Positions 1 through 7,994 of a stretch of DNA of 64,000 bases are shown one piece after another. Source of the DNA: Pseudomonas gingeri (GTDB lineage: Bacteria; Pseudomonadota; Gammaproteobacteria; Pseudomonadales; Pseudomonadaceae); the NCBI RefSeq assembly GCF_013386165.1, contig NZ_JACAOS010000016.1, forward strand, positions 434,001 to 498,000, written 5' to 3'. The stretch's first letter is position 1. Every line of letters starts with the position of its first letter. The position numbers and the translations under genes were made by a program. A model generated the notes under the pieces. The model saw nothing but the letters and a program-made list of their open reading frames with translations. It was not told where the DNA came from and did no database searches.

Positions 1-969
1 ATCCTGCGCCTGCTGCACTCCACTGGCGCTTCGGCGTTCTTTATCGTGGTCTACCTGCACATGTTCCGCGGCCTGCTCTATGGGTCGTACCAGAAGCCCC
101 GTGAGCTGGTGTGGCTGTTTGGCATGCTGATCTACCTGGCGCTGATGGCCGAGGCCTTCATGGGCTACCTGCTGCCATGGGGCCAGATGTCCTACTGGGG
201 GGCCCAGGTGATCATCTCGCTGTTCGGCGCGATCCCGGTCATCGGCAACGACCTGACCCAGTGGATTCGCGGTGACTACCTGATTTCCGGGATCACCCTG
301 AACCGCTTCTTCGCCCTGCACGTGGTGGCCTTGCCGATCGTCATCCTTGGCCTGGTGGTGCTGCACGTACTGGCGCTGCACGAGGTCGGTTCGAACAACC
401 CGGACGGCGTCGACATCAAGAAGCACAAGGACGAGAACGGTGTGCCGCTGGATGGCATTGCCTTCCATCCCTACTACACCGTGAAGGACATCGTCGGCGT
501 GGTGGTGTTCCTGTTCATCTTCTGTTCCATCGTGTTCTTCTTCCCGGAAATGGGCGGCTATTTCCTCGAAAAACCCAACTTCGAAGTGGCCAACGCCTTC
601 AAGACGCCTGAGCACATTGCCCCGGTCTGGTACTTCACGCCGTTCTACGCGATCCTGCGGGCGGTTCCGGACAAACTCATGGGCGTCATGGCCATGGGCG
701 CGTCGATCGCCGTGCTGTTCGTCCTGCCGTGGCTGGACCGCAGTCCCGTCAAGTCGATGCGCTACAAGGGCTGGCTGAGCAAGATCTGGTTGTGGGTCTT
801 CTGCATCGCCTTTGTCACCCTCGGCTGGCTGGGTGTGATGCCGCCGACGCCCGAGCGTACGCTGGTGTCGCGGATCTGCACGGTCCTGTACTTCGCCTAC
901 TTCATTCTGATGCCGTTCTATACCCGGCTCGAGAAGACCAAACCGGTTCCGGAAAGGGTGACTGGCTGA
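1..969 (+). CDS. petB: Cytochrome b of the bc1 complex (5' end cut by window)
   Basis: The reading frame is open from the first base, so the start lies upstream; 322 residues plus the stop are present of the roughly 400 expected. Cytochrome b is the membrane core of ubiquinol:cytochrome c oxidoreductase and carries two b haems and the Qo and Qi sites. Visible features are a haem-ligand His in YLHMFRGLLYGSY, two further His in the helix reading NRFFALHVVALP and VVLHVLALHE, and the Qo loop motif as PVWY within APVWYFTPFYAILR. Several long hydrophobic helices follow. The stop TGA shares a base with the petC ATG, so the two are translationally coupled; the Rieske gene petA would be expected just upstream. 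Confidence 0.96.
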   Translation: MLRLLHSTGASAFFIVVYLHMFRGLLYGSYQKPRELVWLFGMLIYLALMAEAFMGYLLPWGQMSYWGAQVIISLFGAIPVIGNDLTQWIRGDYLISGITLNRFFALHVVALPIVILGLVVLHVLALHEVGSNNPDGVDIKKHKDENGVPLDGIAFHPYYTVKDIVGVVVFLFIFCSIVFFFPEMGGYFLEKPNFEVANAFKTPEHIAPVWYFTPFYAILRAVPDKLMGVMAMGASIAVLFVLPWLDRSPVKSMRYKGWLSKIWLWVFCIAFVTLGWLGVMPPTPERTLVSRICTVLYFAYFILMPFYTRLEKTKPVPERVTG

Positions 970-1748
970 TGAAAAAATTATTTGCAGTCTTGATGCTTTT
1001 GGCTCTGCCTCTTCTGTCTTTTGCCGATGAACATGGCCCTGATCTTGAAAAAGTCGACATCGATGTTTCCGACAAGGCGGCCATGCAGGATGGTGCGCGG
1101 ACCTTTGCCAACTATTGCATGGGTTGCCACAGCGCCAAGTTCCAGCGCTATGAGCGGGTTGCCGACGACCTGGGGATTCCCCATGACCTGATGCTCAAGA
1201 ACCTGGTGTTCACCGGGGCCAAGATCGGCGACCACATGACCATCGGCATGCAGCCGGCCGATGCCAAGGCCTGGTTCGGCGCGGCACCGCCCGACCTGAC
1301 CCTGGTGGCTCGCGTACGCGGCACCGACTGGCTCTACGGCTACCTGCGATCCTTTTACGAAGACCCGGCGCGCCCTTGGGGCGTGAACAACAAGGTCTTC
1401 CCGAATGTCGGCATGCCTAACGTACTGGCCGGCCTGCAGGGGCGGCAGGTTGTCGGCTGCAAGCAGGTTCAAATCGTCGAGGACGGCAAGAAGCAGTACG
1501 ATCCGCTGACAGGCACGCCTTTGACCCATGAAGCGTGCGACCAGTTGACCATCGTGCCGAAAACCGGTGCCTTGAACGAAGAGCAATTCAACGAGAAGGT
1601 CAAGAATCTGGTGACCTTCCTGGCCTACTCGGCCAACCCGGTGAAGCTTCAGCATCAGCGCATCGGGACCTACGTTTTGCTGTACCTGGCCTTCTTCTTC
1701 GTGTTCGCTTATCTGCTCAAGCGCGAATACTGGAAGGATGTGCATTGA
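969..1748 (+). CDS. petC: Cytochrome c1
   Basis: This 259-residue protein is the c-type haem subunit of the bc1 complex, passing electrons from the Rieske protein to periplasmic cytochrome c. A Sec signal peptide covers about residues 1-19 (LMLLALPLLSFA). The covalent haem site CMGCH is at about 50-54, and a C-terminal anchor helix (YVLLYLAFFFVFAYLL) is followed by a basic tail. The axial Met is probably in the NVGMPNVL stretch. The ATG was chosen because it overlaps the petB stop (TGATG) and opens directly on the signal peptide; upstream in-frame codons would translate petB out of frame. Confidence 0.96.
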   Translation: MKKLFAVLMLLALPLLSFADEHGPDLEKVDIDVSDKAAMQDGARTFANYCMGCHSAKFQRYERVADDLGIPHDLMLKNLVFTGAKIGDHMTIGMQPADAKAWFGAAPPDLTLVARVRGTDWLYGYLRSFYEDPARPWGVNNKVFPNVGMPNVLAGLQGRQVVGCKQVQIVEDGKKQYDPLTGTPLTHEACDQLTIVPKTGALNEEQFNEKVKNLVTFLAYSANPVKLQHQRIGTYVLLYLAFFFVFAYLLKREYWKDVH

Positions 1749-1820
1749 TAACGTTGTAACATAGCTGTCAATCGTGCGCGCCCAAGGGTGCCTCTGAAGA
1801 TGTAGCCAGCAATGACGGGT

Positions 1821-1847
1821 GGGTGAGCCGGTAACGGTCTCACCCTC
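1821..1847. repeat. Inverted repeat after petC, possible terminator
   Basis: GGGTGAGCCG, a GTAA loop, and CGGTCTCACCC form a hairpin with one bulged T, located between petC and sspA. The downstream flank is pyrimidine-rich (TCTGTCTGTTT) but lacks a clean T-run, so intrinsic termination of the petABC transcript is only plausible. Confidence 0.45.
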
Positions 1848-1932
1848 TGTCTGTTTCGTGGCTGCGGGAGGCTTGTCTTGGGCGCGCTCGTTTTTCCGTT
1901 TTCAATAATTTCAACAAGCGAGGAGGACCGCC

Positions 1933-2550
1933 ATGGGCGTGACCAACCGGTTGGCCTGTTACTCCGACCCCGCCGATCACTATTCCCACCGAGTGCGTAT
2001 CGTGCTCGCAGAGAAGGGTGTCAGCGCCGAGATCATCAGTGTGGAAGCGGGGCGTCAACCGCCGAAGCTGATCGAGGTGAACCCTTACGGCAGCCTGCCC
2101 ACCCTGGTCGATCGTGACCTGGCGTTGTGGGAGTCGACGGTGGTGATGGAATATCTGGATGAGCGTTACCCGCATCCGCCACTGCTGCCGGTTTACCCCG
2201 TGGCGCGGGCCAACAGCCGTTTGCTGATCCATCGTATTCAACGCGACTGGTGTGCGCTGGTGGATGTGATCCTGGATTCGCGCAGCAAGGAACCGGCGCG
2301 GGTACAGGCACGTAAAGAGTTGCGCGAGAGCCTGACAGGGGCGTCGCCACTGTTTGCCGACAAGCCATTTTTCCTGAGTAATGAGCAAAGTCTGGTGGAC
2401 TGCTGTCTATTACCGATACTCTGGCGCCTGCCGATGATGGGTATTGAATTGCCGCGGCCCGCAAAGCCGCTGCTCGATTATATGGAGCGCCAGTTTGCGC
2501 GTGAGGCTTTCCAGGCAAGCTTGTCTGGCGTCGAACGCGATATGCGCTAA
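1933..2550 (+). CDS. sspA: Stringent starvation protein A
   Basis: SspA is an RNA-polymerase-associated regulator with a glutathione-S-transferase fold that acts in stationary-phase and acid-stress gene control. The 205-residue product has the thioredoxin-like N-terminal half (LACYSDPADHYSHRVRIVLAEKG), the GST cis-proline stretch YGSLPTLVDRD and the helix reading LWESTVVMEYLDERYPHP, then an all-helical C-terminal half. SspA lacks GST activity in characterised homologues. The start has the purine-rich leader AGCGAGGAGGACC immediately before ATG. sspB follows after 11 bases, the order usual in gammaproteobacteria. Confidence 0.95.
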   Translation: MGVTNRLACYSDPADHYSHRVRIVLAEKGVSAEIISVEAGRQPPKLIEVNPYGSLPTLVDRDLALWESTVVMEYLDERYPHPPLLPVYPVARANSRLLIHRIQRDWCALVDVILDSRSKEPARVQARKELRESLTGASPLFADKPFFLSNEQSLVDCCLLPILWRLPMMGIELPRPAKPLLDYMERQFAREAFQASLSGVERDMR

Positions 2551-2561
2551 GGAGCTGTTTT

Positions 2562-2975
2562 ATGAACTCCAGTCGCCCTTATTTGGTTCGTGCTCTGTAC
2601 GAATGGATAGTGGATAACGATTGTACGCCGCACATACTGGTCAATTCCGAGTATCCCTCGGTCCAGGTGCCGCAAGGTTTTGCCAGTGACGGACAAATCG
2701 TCTTGAACGTTTCGCCCAGTGCGGTGCGTCACTTGCACATGGACAACGAGGCCGTGAGCTTCGAAGGGCGTTTCGGCGGTGTGCCGCATACGCTTTACGT
2801 GCCGATCAGTGCCATTCTCGGGATCTACGCCCGGGAGAATGGCCAGGGCATGGTGTTCGAGCTGGAAGCGCCTCTTGAGGGCGACGATGGGGTTGAGCCG
2901 GATGATGACGGCCCACCACCGGGTTCCGAGCCGCCGCGCCCTAGCGGTCGGCCAAGCTTGAAGGTCGTGAAGTAA
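2562..2975 (+). CDS. sspB: ClpXP protease specificity-enhancing factor
   Basis: SspB is the adaptor that tethers ssrA-tagged polypeptides from stalled ribosomes to ClpXP. This 137-residue product has the folded domain at about 1-105, beginning NSSRPYLVRALYEWIVDNDC and containing VPQGFASDGQIVLNVSPSAV and the FGGVPHTLYVPISAILGIYA strand-helix. A flexible acidic and proline-rich linker (DDDGPPPGSEPP) leads to the short basic C-terminal tail RPSLKVVK, which matches the ClpX-binding module of the family. It lies 11 bases after sspA with AAGGAG before the ATG, and is followed directly by a terminator. Confidence 0.95.
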   Translation: MNSSRPYLVRALYEWIVDNDCTPHILVNSEYPSVQVPQGFASDGQIVLNVSPSAVRHLHMDNEAVSFEGRFGGVPHTLYVPISAILGIYARENGQGMVFELEAPLEGDDGVEPDDDGPPPGSEPPRPSGRPSLKVVK

Positions 2976-2976
2976 T

Positions 2977-3010
2977 AAAAAAGGCGGTCCATGCGGACCG
3001 CCTTTTTTAT
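2977..3010 (+). terminator. Intrinsic terminator after sspB
   Basis: The stem GGCGGTCC / GGACCGCC with an ATGC loop is flanked by an A-run and a T-run (CCTTTTTTAT). It begins two bases after the sspB stop codon. Confidence 0.93.
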
Positions 3011-3025
3011 GGCAAATCTGAATCC

Positions 3026-3127
3026 CTGTAGGAGCGAGCTTGCTCGCGAAAAACCGTCAACGATGACACGGACCTGTTGAATGGCCGCCGCTAGGGCGAC
3101 GGATCGCGAGCAAGCTCGCTCCTACAG
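3026..3127. repeat. REPIN-like REP doublet (class 1)
   Basis: Two REP units face each other. The left begins CTGTAGGAGCGAGCTTGCTC at 3026 and the right is its reverse complement, ending at 3127 (GAGCAAGCTCGCTCCTACAG), with about 55 bases of unrelated spacer. The same pair recurs at 43611-43712. Such doublets are typical intergenic elements of fluorescent pseudomonads mobilised by RAYT transposases; none is encoded in this window. This one sits between the convergent sspB and BON-protein genes. Confidence 0.88.
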
Positions 3128-3139
3128 AGGGGCGGTGTA

Positions 3140-3718
3140 TCAGTCGATGTATTCGAACAGCTTGACGATCTTCTGCACGCCGCCGACGCCCTGCACCAGG
3201 TTGGTGGCGCGAGTGCCTTCATCCTGGGTCACCAGGCCCAGCAGGTAGACGATGCCGTTCTCGGTCACGATCTTGATGCGCGAGCCAGGAATGCTGTTGT
3301 CGGTCAGCATCTGGGTCTTGATCTTGGTGGTCAGCCAGTCGTCGTTGCTGCGGGCCAGGAACGAGGATGGCTCGGTGATCTGCAACTCGTTGTTGACCTT
3401 TTTCACCCGTTGAACGGCTGCCGCGGCCTGTTCGGCCTTGGCCTTGAGGTCGTCACGCGGGGTCTGGCCGGCGAGCAGGACGATCCCGTTGTAGCTGGTG
3501 ACAACGATATGCGAGCCGTTTTCCAGGGCAGGGTCGGCCTTGGCGACGTTGACCGCCACCTTGGTCTCGATCAGCGAGTCGTCGATCTTGCTGCCCAGGG
3601 TGCGGGTGCCACGATCATCGTTGATCGGATCGTCGCGGGTGGCGGTCAGTACCGAACTGCAGCCACTGATGCCCAGGCACAGGGTCAAAGCCAGCAGGCT
3701 AAGGCGATTGATGGTCAT
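3140..3718 (-). CDS. dolP: BON-domain outer-membrane lipoprotein (DolP/YraP-like)
   Basis: The product has 192 residues. A lipoprotein signal peptide ends in the lipobox GISGC, with the acylated Cys at about 20. Two BON domains follow at about 45-115 and 120-190, each with the alpha-beta core and a glycine-centred motif (SYNGIVLLAGQ; TENGIVYLLGLV). BON lipoproteins of this kind support outer-membrane integrity at the division site. The gene is the last of the minus-strand operon lpoA-yraN-gmhA-dolP and overlaps the end of gmhA by 4 bases (ATGA). The gene order matches the E. coli lpoA-yraN-diaA-dolP locus, which supports the symbol. Confidence 0.88.
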   Translation of the reverse strand: MTINRLSLLALTLCLGISGCSSVLTATRDDPINDDRGTRTLGSKIDDSLIETKVAVNVAKADPALENGSHIVVTSYNGIVLLAGQTPRDDLKAKAEQAAAAVQRVKKVNNELQITEPSSFLARSNDDWLTTKIKTQMLTDNSIPGSRIKIVTENGIVYLLGLVTQDEGTRATNLVQGVGGVQKIVKLFEYID

Positions 3719-4308
3719 TCTTCACTCCCGAACAATTGGCTGTCGATCAGATCACAGAGGCAATGGATCGCCAGCAGGTGGACTTCCTGAATACGAGCGG
3801 TGACGTTGGCCGGGACGCGAATCTCGACATCCTCGGGCAGTAGCAGGGAGGCCATGCCGCCGCCATCGCGCCCGGTCAAGGCTACGACAATCATTTCGCG
3901 GTCATGTGCGGCCTGGATGGCCTGAATAATGTTGGCGGAGTTACCACTGGTGGAAATCGCCAGCAGGACGTCGCCTGGTTGGCCCAATGCGCGGATCTGC
4001 TTGGAGAAGATTTCGTTGTAGCTGTAGTCGTTGGCGATCGAGGTGAGGGTCGAGCTGTCGGTGGTCAAGGCAATGGCCGGCAGGCTCGGTCGCTCACGCT
4101 CGAAGCGGTTGAGCAGCTCCGAGGAAAAGTGCTGGGCATCGCCGGCGGAGCCGCCGTTGCCACAGGAGAGCATTTTGCCTTCGTTGAGCAGGGCATTGAC
4201 CATGACCTGGCTGGCTTGCTCGATGTGAGGTGCAAGAACGTCCATCGCCTGTTGCTTGGTGTCGATACTGGCCTGGAAAAGCTGGCGAATTCGGGATTGC
4301 ATGTCCAT
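3715..4308 (-). CDS. gmhA: SIS-domain phosphoheptose isomerase (GmhA/DiaA family)
   Basis: GmhA converts sedoheptulose 7-phosphate to glycero-manno-heptose 7-phosphate for the LPS inner core; its paralogue DiaA binds DnaA. The 197-residue protein is one SIS domain with the sugar-phosphate loop CGNGGSAGDAQHF, a second phosphate loop AISTSGNS and the C-terminal helix ARIQEVHLLAIHCLCDLID. The His and Glu of DAQHFSSEL and the His of LLAIHCLCD correspond, from family knowledge, to GmhA catalytic and metal residues, so it should be an active isomerase even though the locus position is that of E. coli diaA. It sits 280 bases downstream of yraN, separated from it by a palindromic repeat. Confidence 0.88.
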   Translation of the reverse strand: MDMQSRIRQLFQASIDTKQQAMDVLAPHIEQASQVMVNALLNEGKMLSCGNGGSAGDAQHFSSELLNRFERERPSLPAIALTTDSSTLTSIANDYSYNEIFSKQIRALGQPGDVLLAISTSGNSANIIQAIQAAHDREMIVVALTGRDGGGMASLLLPEDVEIRVPANVTARIQEVHLLAIHCLCDLIDSQLFGSEE

Positions 4309-4335
4309 CTAATGTGACCTTAAGTAGGGCGGCTG

Positions 4336-4476
4336 CCAGACAGCTCAAAAACTACTGCGCTCGGCAATACTGCGTTAAAAACAGACTCGGACTGCTCATT
4401 TACAACCCGTAAACTCCGCGTCCTCGTCTGTTTTTGCCTTGTCTTGCCTTCGCTCGCTACGTTTTTGAGCTGCCTG
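4336..4476. repeat. Nested ~140-bp imperfect palindrome between yraN and gmhA
   Basis: Outer arms CAGCTCAAAAAC (4341-4352) and GTTTTTGAGCTG (4461-4472) are perfect reverse complements, extended to about 17 bp with one mismatch (CCAGACAG versus CTGCCTGG). Inside them lie AAAAACAGAC (4377-4386) with GTCTGTTTTT (4426-4435), and at the centre TTTA-CAACCCG-TAAA. The whole 280-base gap holds no plausible gene. The design resembles a dispersed intergenic repeat or MITE-like element; transcribed in either direction it would fold into a long hairpin. Confidence 0.75.
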
Positions 4477-4588
4477 GTTCGAGCGCAAACCGGGTCTTCC
4501 CGGTGGCTGCCCGGCACAAGAATGTGCAGCCCGCAAAGCAAAGAGCAAAATCGGTGAGTGAAAAAAGTAACCAGGTCGACAGCCTGGA

Positions 4589-4960
4589 TCAGCTGTCGAA
4601 GGCATTCCGTAGCCAGTTCAGCTGGGGTGTCGCCTCGACCGGGCCGTCTATGGCCACCACGTCGAAGCGGCAAGGGTAATGGGCCCAGCGTGACTCGCGT
4701 TGCAGGAAATACTGCGCGGCGAATATTACCTTCTTGCGCTTGCGGGCATCGATGCTGCCCAGTGCGCCACCCCATTGGGTGTTTTTCCTGTAACGAACTT
4801 CGACGAATACTACTGTATCGCCGTCGAGCATGACCAGATCAAGCTCGCCCCGTTTACATGACCAGTTCTGCGCCAGCAGGCGCAGACCCTGTTGTTCCAG
4901 GTGCCGCAACGCGAGGAACTCGGCGTCCTTGCCGTGTTCCAGGTGGGCGGCGGGTGCCAT
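4589..4960 (-). CDS. yraN: YraN / UPF0102 family nuclease-fold protein
   Basis: The product has 123 residues, the usual UPF0102 length. The restriction-endonuclease-like core is visible as GKDAEFLALRHLEQQG, then NWSCKRGELDLVMLDGDTVVF and VEVRYRKN, giving the E-x-D-L and V-E-V-(K/R) acidic positions of the PD-(D/E)XK fold. The cellular function is not established in the family. The start ATG at 4960 shares one base with the lpoA stop (TGATG); longer in-frame extensions upstream would lie inside lpoA and are rejected. It is co-transcribed with lpoA. Confidence 0.9.
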   Translation of the reverse strand: MAPAAHLEHGKDAEFLALRHLEQQGLRLLAQNWSCKRGELDLVMLDGDTVVFVEVRYRKNTQWGGALGSIDARKRKKVIFAAQYFLQRESRWAHYPCRFDVVAIDGPVEATPQLNWLRNAFDS

Positions 4961-6771
4961 CAGCGCGGTGTATCCGGCAGGCGCTGGACCTGACCGCTGA
5001 CGAACTGGGCCCAAGGCAATTGGCGTTCGACCCGTTGCGCCGGGTCCAGGCTCAGGCTGCCGGAGAGACCGTCGATACGGCTGTCTGGCAGAGCCTTGAG
5101 CTGGCCCAGGCGTGGAGCGAGGCGATAGGCGTCGACACCCATGGCATACAGGCGGCCCAGCGCGCCGTTGGCTTGTGGCCATTGTGCGCTGACCTGCTTG
5201 CGCAGCGGATCGTTGGCGTCCAGCAGCCATGGGGTTTCGCAGAAGCGAATGCCGTTCATGTCGTTGTACTGGTTCTGGTCGCCAGTGGCACTGAACACGT
5301 GGGAGGTGGCGTACACCGGTACATCACCGGCGTATTGGAAGTTCAGGGTCGGTTTGATCTGCTGCGCCTGTTGCGGGGTGGCGGCGAGGAAGATGAACTC
5401 GATGTCCTGGCGGCGCGACGGCTGGGCGGCTACCTGGCCACCGACCGTGCTTTGCAGGCTCTTGGCGCGGCCTTCGCTCTGACGCAGCTGGAACAACTCG
5501 GCAATCTGCTGGGCCAGGGCGACCGGCTGGTCGACGCGTTCGATACCGACCACGGTGCCGCCGTTGGCTTCCCAATCCTGGCGGAAGGCCTTGAGCACGC
5601 GGTCGCCCCATTCGCCTTTCGGCACCATGGCGGCGGCGCGGTGCAGGCCGTCGGCGCGGGCGCGGCGGGCCACTTCGCGGGCTTCGTCTTCGGCGGCGAG
5701 GCCGAACTGGAACAGCTGCGCCGGGTTCTGCGCGCTTTCGCTGTAGTTCAGCGCCAGGGTGGTAATCGGCAATTGCGGGCGAGCGCTGAGTTGTTTGACC
5801 AGCGGCTTCTCCAGTGGGCCGATCACCAGTTGCACGCCGGAGGCCTGGGCCTTGCGATAGAAATCGTCCAGGGAGGTGAGGCGCGAACTGTCGTAGAACT
5901 CGATGACCGGCGGCTTCTGGCCGGCCTGCTGGGCCTGGTAGTGAGCGGCCATGAAGCCTTCACGCAGGGCTTTGCCGACCGAGGCCAGCGGGCCGTCTTG
6001 CGGCAGCAGCAGGGCGATCTTGCTCAGCGGCTGGCTGGCCAGTTCCTTGAGTTTCACCAGGGGCAGCGGCAATTGCAGGGCGGCCGGATGCTTGGGGTTC
6101 TGTGCGCGCCAGGTGTCGATGGCCGCCTGTTGTTGCTCCAGGGTGCCGGACGATTTCACCGCCAGTGCCAGGCTCAACCAACCGCTGAGGTCGTCGTTGC
6201 CGGTGGGTTGCAGCTGGTCGGTCGGCAAGGCCGCGATCAGTGCCCAGATGGCTTCGTGGTTGTTTTTCGCCGCCTCGCCACTCAGCAGCGGCGCGATGAA
6301 GATGCGCTCGCGAGCGGCGGCCAGGGTCTGGCCGTCGGCTTCAAGGGCGCGGGCACGCACGGTCTGGGTGCGGATCTGCTGGTCCACCGGCAGTTCGCTG
6401 AGGCGGTCCAGGCTCGGATGGCTCAATGCGGTCAGCGCCGCCTTGGGCTGGTTGCGAGTCATCGCCAGTTCGGCTGCCAGGGTACTGGCGTACACCTGTT
6501 GTGCCGGCTTGAGGGTGTCCAGCGGTACCTGCGCGAGAATCTGCGAGGCACGGCCACTGTCTTTCTGGCGGTAGGCCAGGTCGGCAGCGGTCAGGCGCAG
6601 CACGGCGGCTTGTTCCGGCGTCTTGCTGGAAGCCGCCTGCTCGAGCAATTGCTCGATGCTGGCATTCGGGGTCCGTGGGAGTTCGCCAAGGCTGGAAGAG
6701 GGCGAGCTGGCGCAAGCCGCCAGCAAGGCAGCGAGGCAGAGGGCAGTGAACAGCCGCAGGCAAGCGATCAT
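4960..6771 (-). CDS. lpoA: Penicillin-binding protein activator LpoA (LppC family)
   Basis: LpoA is an outer-membrane lipoprotein that reaches through the periplasm to stimulate the bifunctional peptidoglycan synthase PBP1a. The 603-residue product has a lipoprotein signal peptide with lipobox LLAAC near residue 20, an N-terminal helical TPR-like region (about 30-250) and a C-terminal periplasmic-binding-protein-like domain (about 255-590) containing KIALLLPQDGPLASVGKALR, GPLEKPLVKQL and PVYATSHVFS. It heads the minus-strand envelope operon and is divergent from rsmI, the arrangement also seen in E. coli. Confidence 0.92.
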   Translation of the reverse strand: MIACLRLFTALCLAALLAACASSPSSSLGELPRTPNASIEQLLEQAASSKTPEQAAVLRLTAADLAYRQKDSGRASQILAQVPLDTLKPAQQVYASTLAAELAMTRNQPKAALTALSHPSLDRLSELPVDQQIRTQTVRARALEADGQTLAAARERIFIAPLLSGEAAKNNHEAIWALIAALPTDQLQPTGNDDLSGWLSLALAVKSSGTLEQQQAAIDTWRAQNPKHPAALQLPLPLVKLKELASQPLSKIALLLPQDGPLASVGKALREGFMAAHYQAQQAGQKPPVIEFYDSSRLTSLDDFYRKAQASGVQLVIGPLEKPLVKQLSARPQLPITTLALNYSESAQNPAQLFQFGLAAEDEAREVARRARADGLHRAAAMVPKGEWGDRVLKAFRQDWEANGGTVVGIERVDQPVALAQQIAELFQLRQSEGRAKSLQSTVGGQVAAQPSRRQDIEFIFLAATPQQAQQIKPTLNFQYAGDVPVYATSHVFSATGDQNQYNDMNGIRFCETPWLLDANDPLRKQVSAQWPQANGALGRLYAMGVDAYRLAPRLGQLKALPDSRIDGLSGSLSLDPAQRVERQLPWAQFVSGQVQRLPDTPR

Positions 6772-6990
6772 GTAAGTGTTCCTGATACTCGATCATATGA
6801 GCGTGGAATTGTACCCAAGCGCTGGCCGGGGCGCGATGTTACTGGCGTGAAACGGTCAAATTAGGTCGTACAAAGCGTGTCGTGGCACTCGAATCGCTCA
6901 CCTTTGGGGCGCGCACTCGCCGTTGTGAAGCCTATCGGCAGGGCCGCTACGCGCTACAATGGCGTTTTCGTCCTTCTCGAGGTGTGTGCT

Positions 6991-7863
6991 TTGACTGCTC
7001 CAGGTGCTTTGAATTCCGCTGTCGGCTCGCTTTATGTGGTGGCGACGCCCATTGGCAACCTGGACGACATCAGTGCGCGGGCAATGAAAGTGCTGCGCGA
7101 TGTGTCGCTGATTGCCGCGGAAGACACCCGTCACTCAATCAGGTTGCTGCAGCACTTCGGGATTACGACACCGCTTGCGGCCTGTCACGAGCACAACGAA
7201 CGTGACGAAGGCAGCCGTTTTATCGCCAAGTTGCTGGCGGGTGAGGACGTGGCCCTGATCTCCGATGCGGGCACGCCATTGATCTCCGATCCCGGTTATC
7301 ACCTGGTGCGTCAGGCGCGGGCGGCGGGTATCAGTGTAGTGCCGGTTCCCGGCGCTTGCGCGTTGATCGCCGCACTCTCGGCGGCGGGGCTGCCGTCCGA
7401 TCGCTTCATTTTCGAAGGTTTCCTGCCGGCCAAGGCGGTAGGGCGTCGGGCGCGTCTGGAGTTGCTGAAGGAGGAGTCACGTACGCTGATCTTCTATGAA
7501 GCACCGCATCGGATCCTCGAATGCCTGCAGGACCTGGAGACGGTCTTCGGCGCCGAGCGCCCGGCGTTGCTGGCCCGTGAACTGACCAAGACCTTCGAGA
7601 CCCTCAAGGGCTTGCCGCTGAGCGAGCTGCGTGCCTTCGTCGAAGCGGATGCCAACCAGCAGCGCGGTGAGTGCGTGGTGCTGGTGGCCGGCTGGACCGC
7701 GCCGGAAGACGATGACGCGGTCGGCAGCGAGGCGCTGCGCATTCTCGACTTGTTGCTCCAGGAGATGCCACTCAAGCGTGCCGCAGCCCTGGCGGCGGAA
7801 ATTACCGGGGTGCGCAAGAACCTGCTGTATCAGGTGGCGCTGGATCGGCAGAAAAATGCCTGA
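6991..7863 (+). CDS. rsmI: 16S rRNA (cytidine(1402)-2'-O)-methyltransferase
   Basis: RsmI uses S-adenosylmethionine to 2'-O-methylate C1402 in the decoding centre of 16S rRNA. The 290-residue product has the tetrapyrrole-methylase-type fold with LYVVATPIGNLDDISARA at the N terminus, AAEDTRHSIRLLQHFGI, the SAM-binding stretch ALISDAGTPLISDPGYHLV, and VPVPGACALIAALSAAGLP. I chose the TTG at 6991 because GAGG sits seven bases upstream and the conserved region starts soon after; an upstream in-frame start at 6877 would add 38 residues without family resemblance. It is divergent from lpoA. Confidence 0.92.
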   Translation: MTAPGALNSAVGSLYVVATPIGNLDDISARAMKVLRDVSLIAAEDTRHSIRLLQHFGITTPLAACHEHNERDEGSRFIAKLLAGEDVALISDAGTPLISDPGYHLVRQARAAGISVVPVPGACALIAALSAAGLPSDRFIFEGFLPAKAVGRRARLELLKEESRTLIFYEAPHRILECLQDLETVFGAERPALLARELTKTFETLKGLPLSELRAFVEADANQQRGECVVLVAGWTAPEDDDAVGSEALRILDLLLQEMPLKRAAALAAEITGVRKNLLYQVALDRQKNA

Positions 7864-7876
7864 CTGATTTTGGCGT

Positions 7877-7910
7877 AGGTTGGATCCTATGATGGTGTGG
7901 GATCCAGCCT
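7877..7910. repeat. Inverted repeat downstream of rsmI
   Basis: AGGTTGGATCC and GGATCCAGCCT are near-perfect reverse complements (one G-T wobble) around a 12-base loop, 14 bases after the rsmI stop and before the RNase P RNA. No T-run follows, so this may be a processing or attenuating stem rather than a full terminator. Confidence 0.45.
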
Positions 7911-7994
7911 GCCGGTGTTTGCCGGGACAGTACCCATCGGCGAAACGGCTTTAAAGCTTGTCCTTCGTGGCATGTGCCGGTAACCTTCGCGGCG

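Noticed and set aside
3026..3127. CRISPR-like repeat-spacer pattern
   Set aside because: There are only two repeat units and they are inverted, which is a REP doublet; no direct-repeat array or cas gene is present in the window.
4858..6864. 668-codon plus-strand frame opposite lpoA
   Set aside because: Antisense shadow of lpoA with Gly/Gln-rich composition and no domain.
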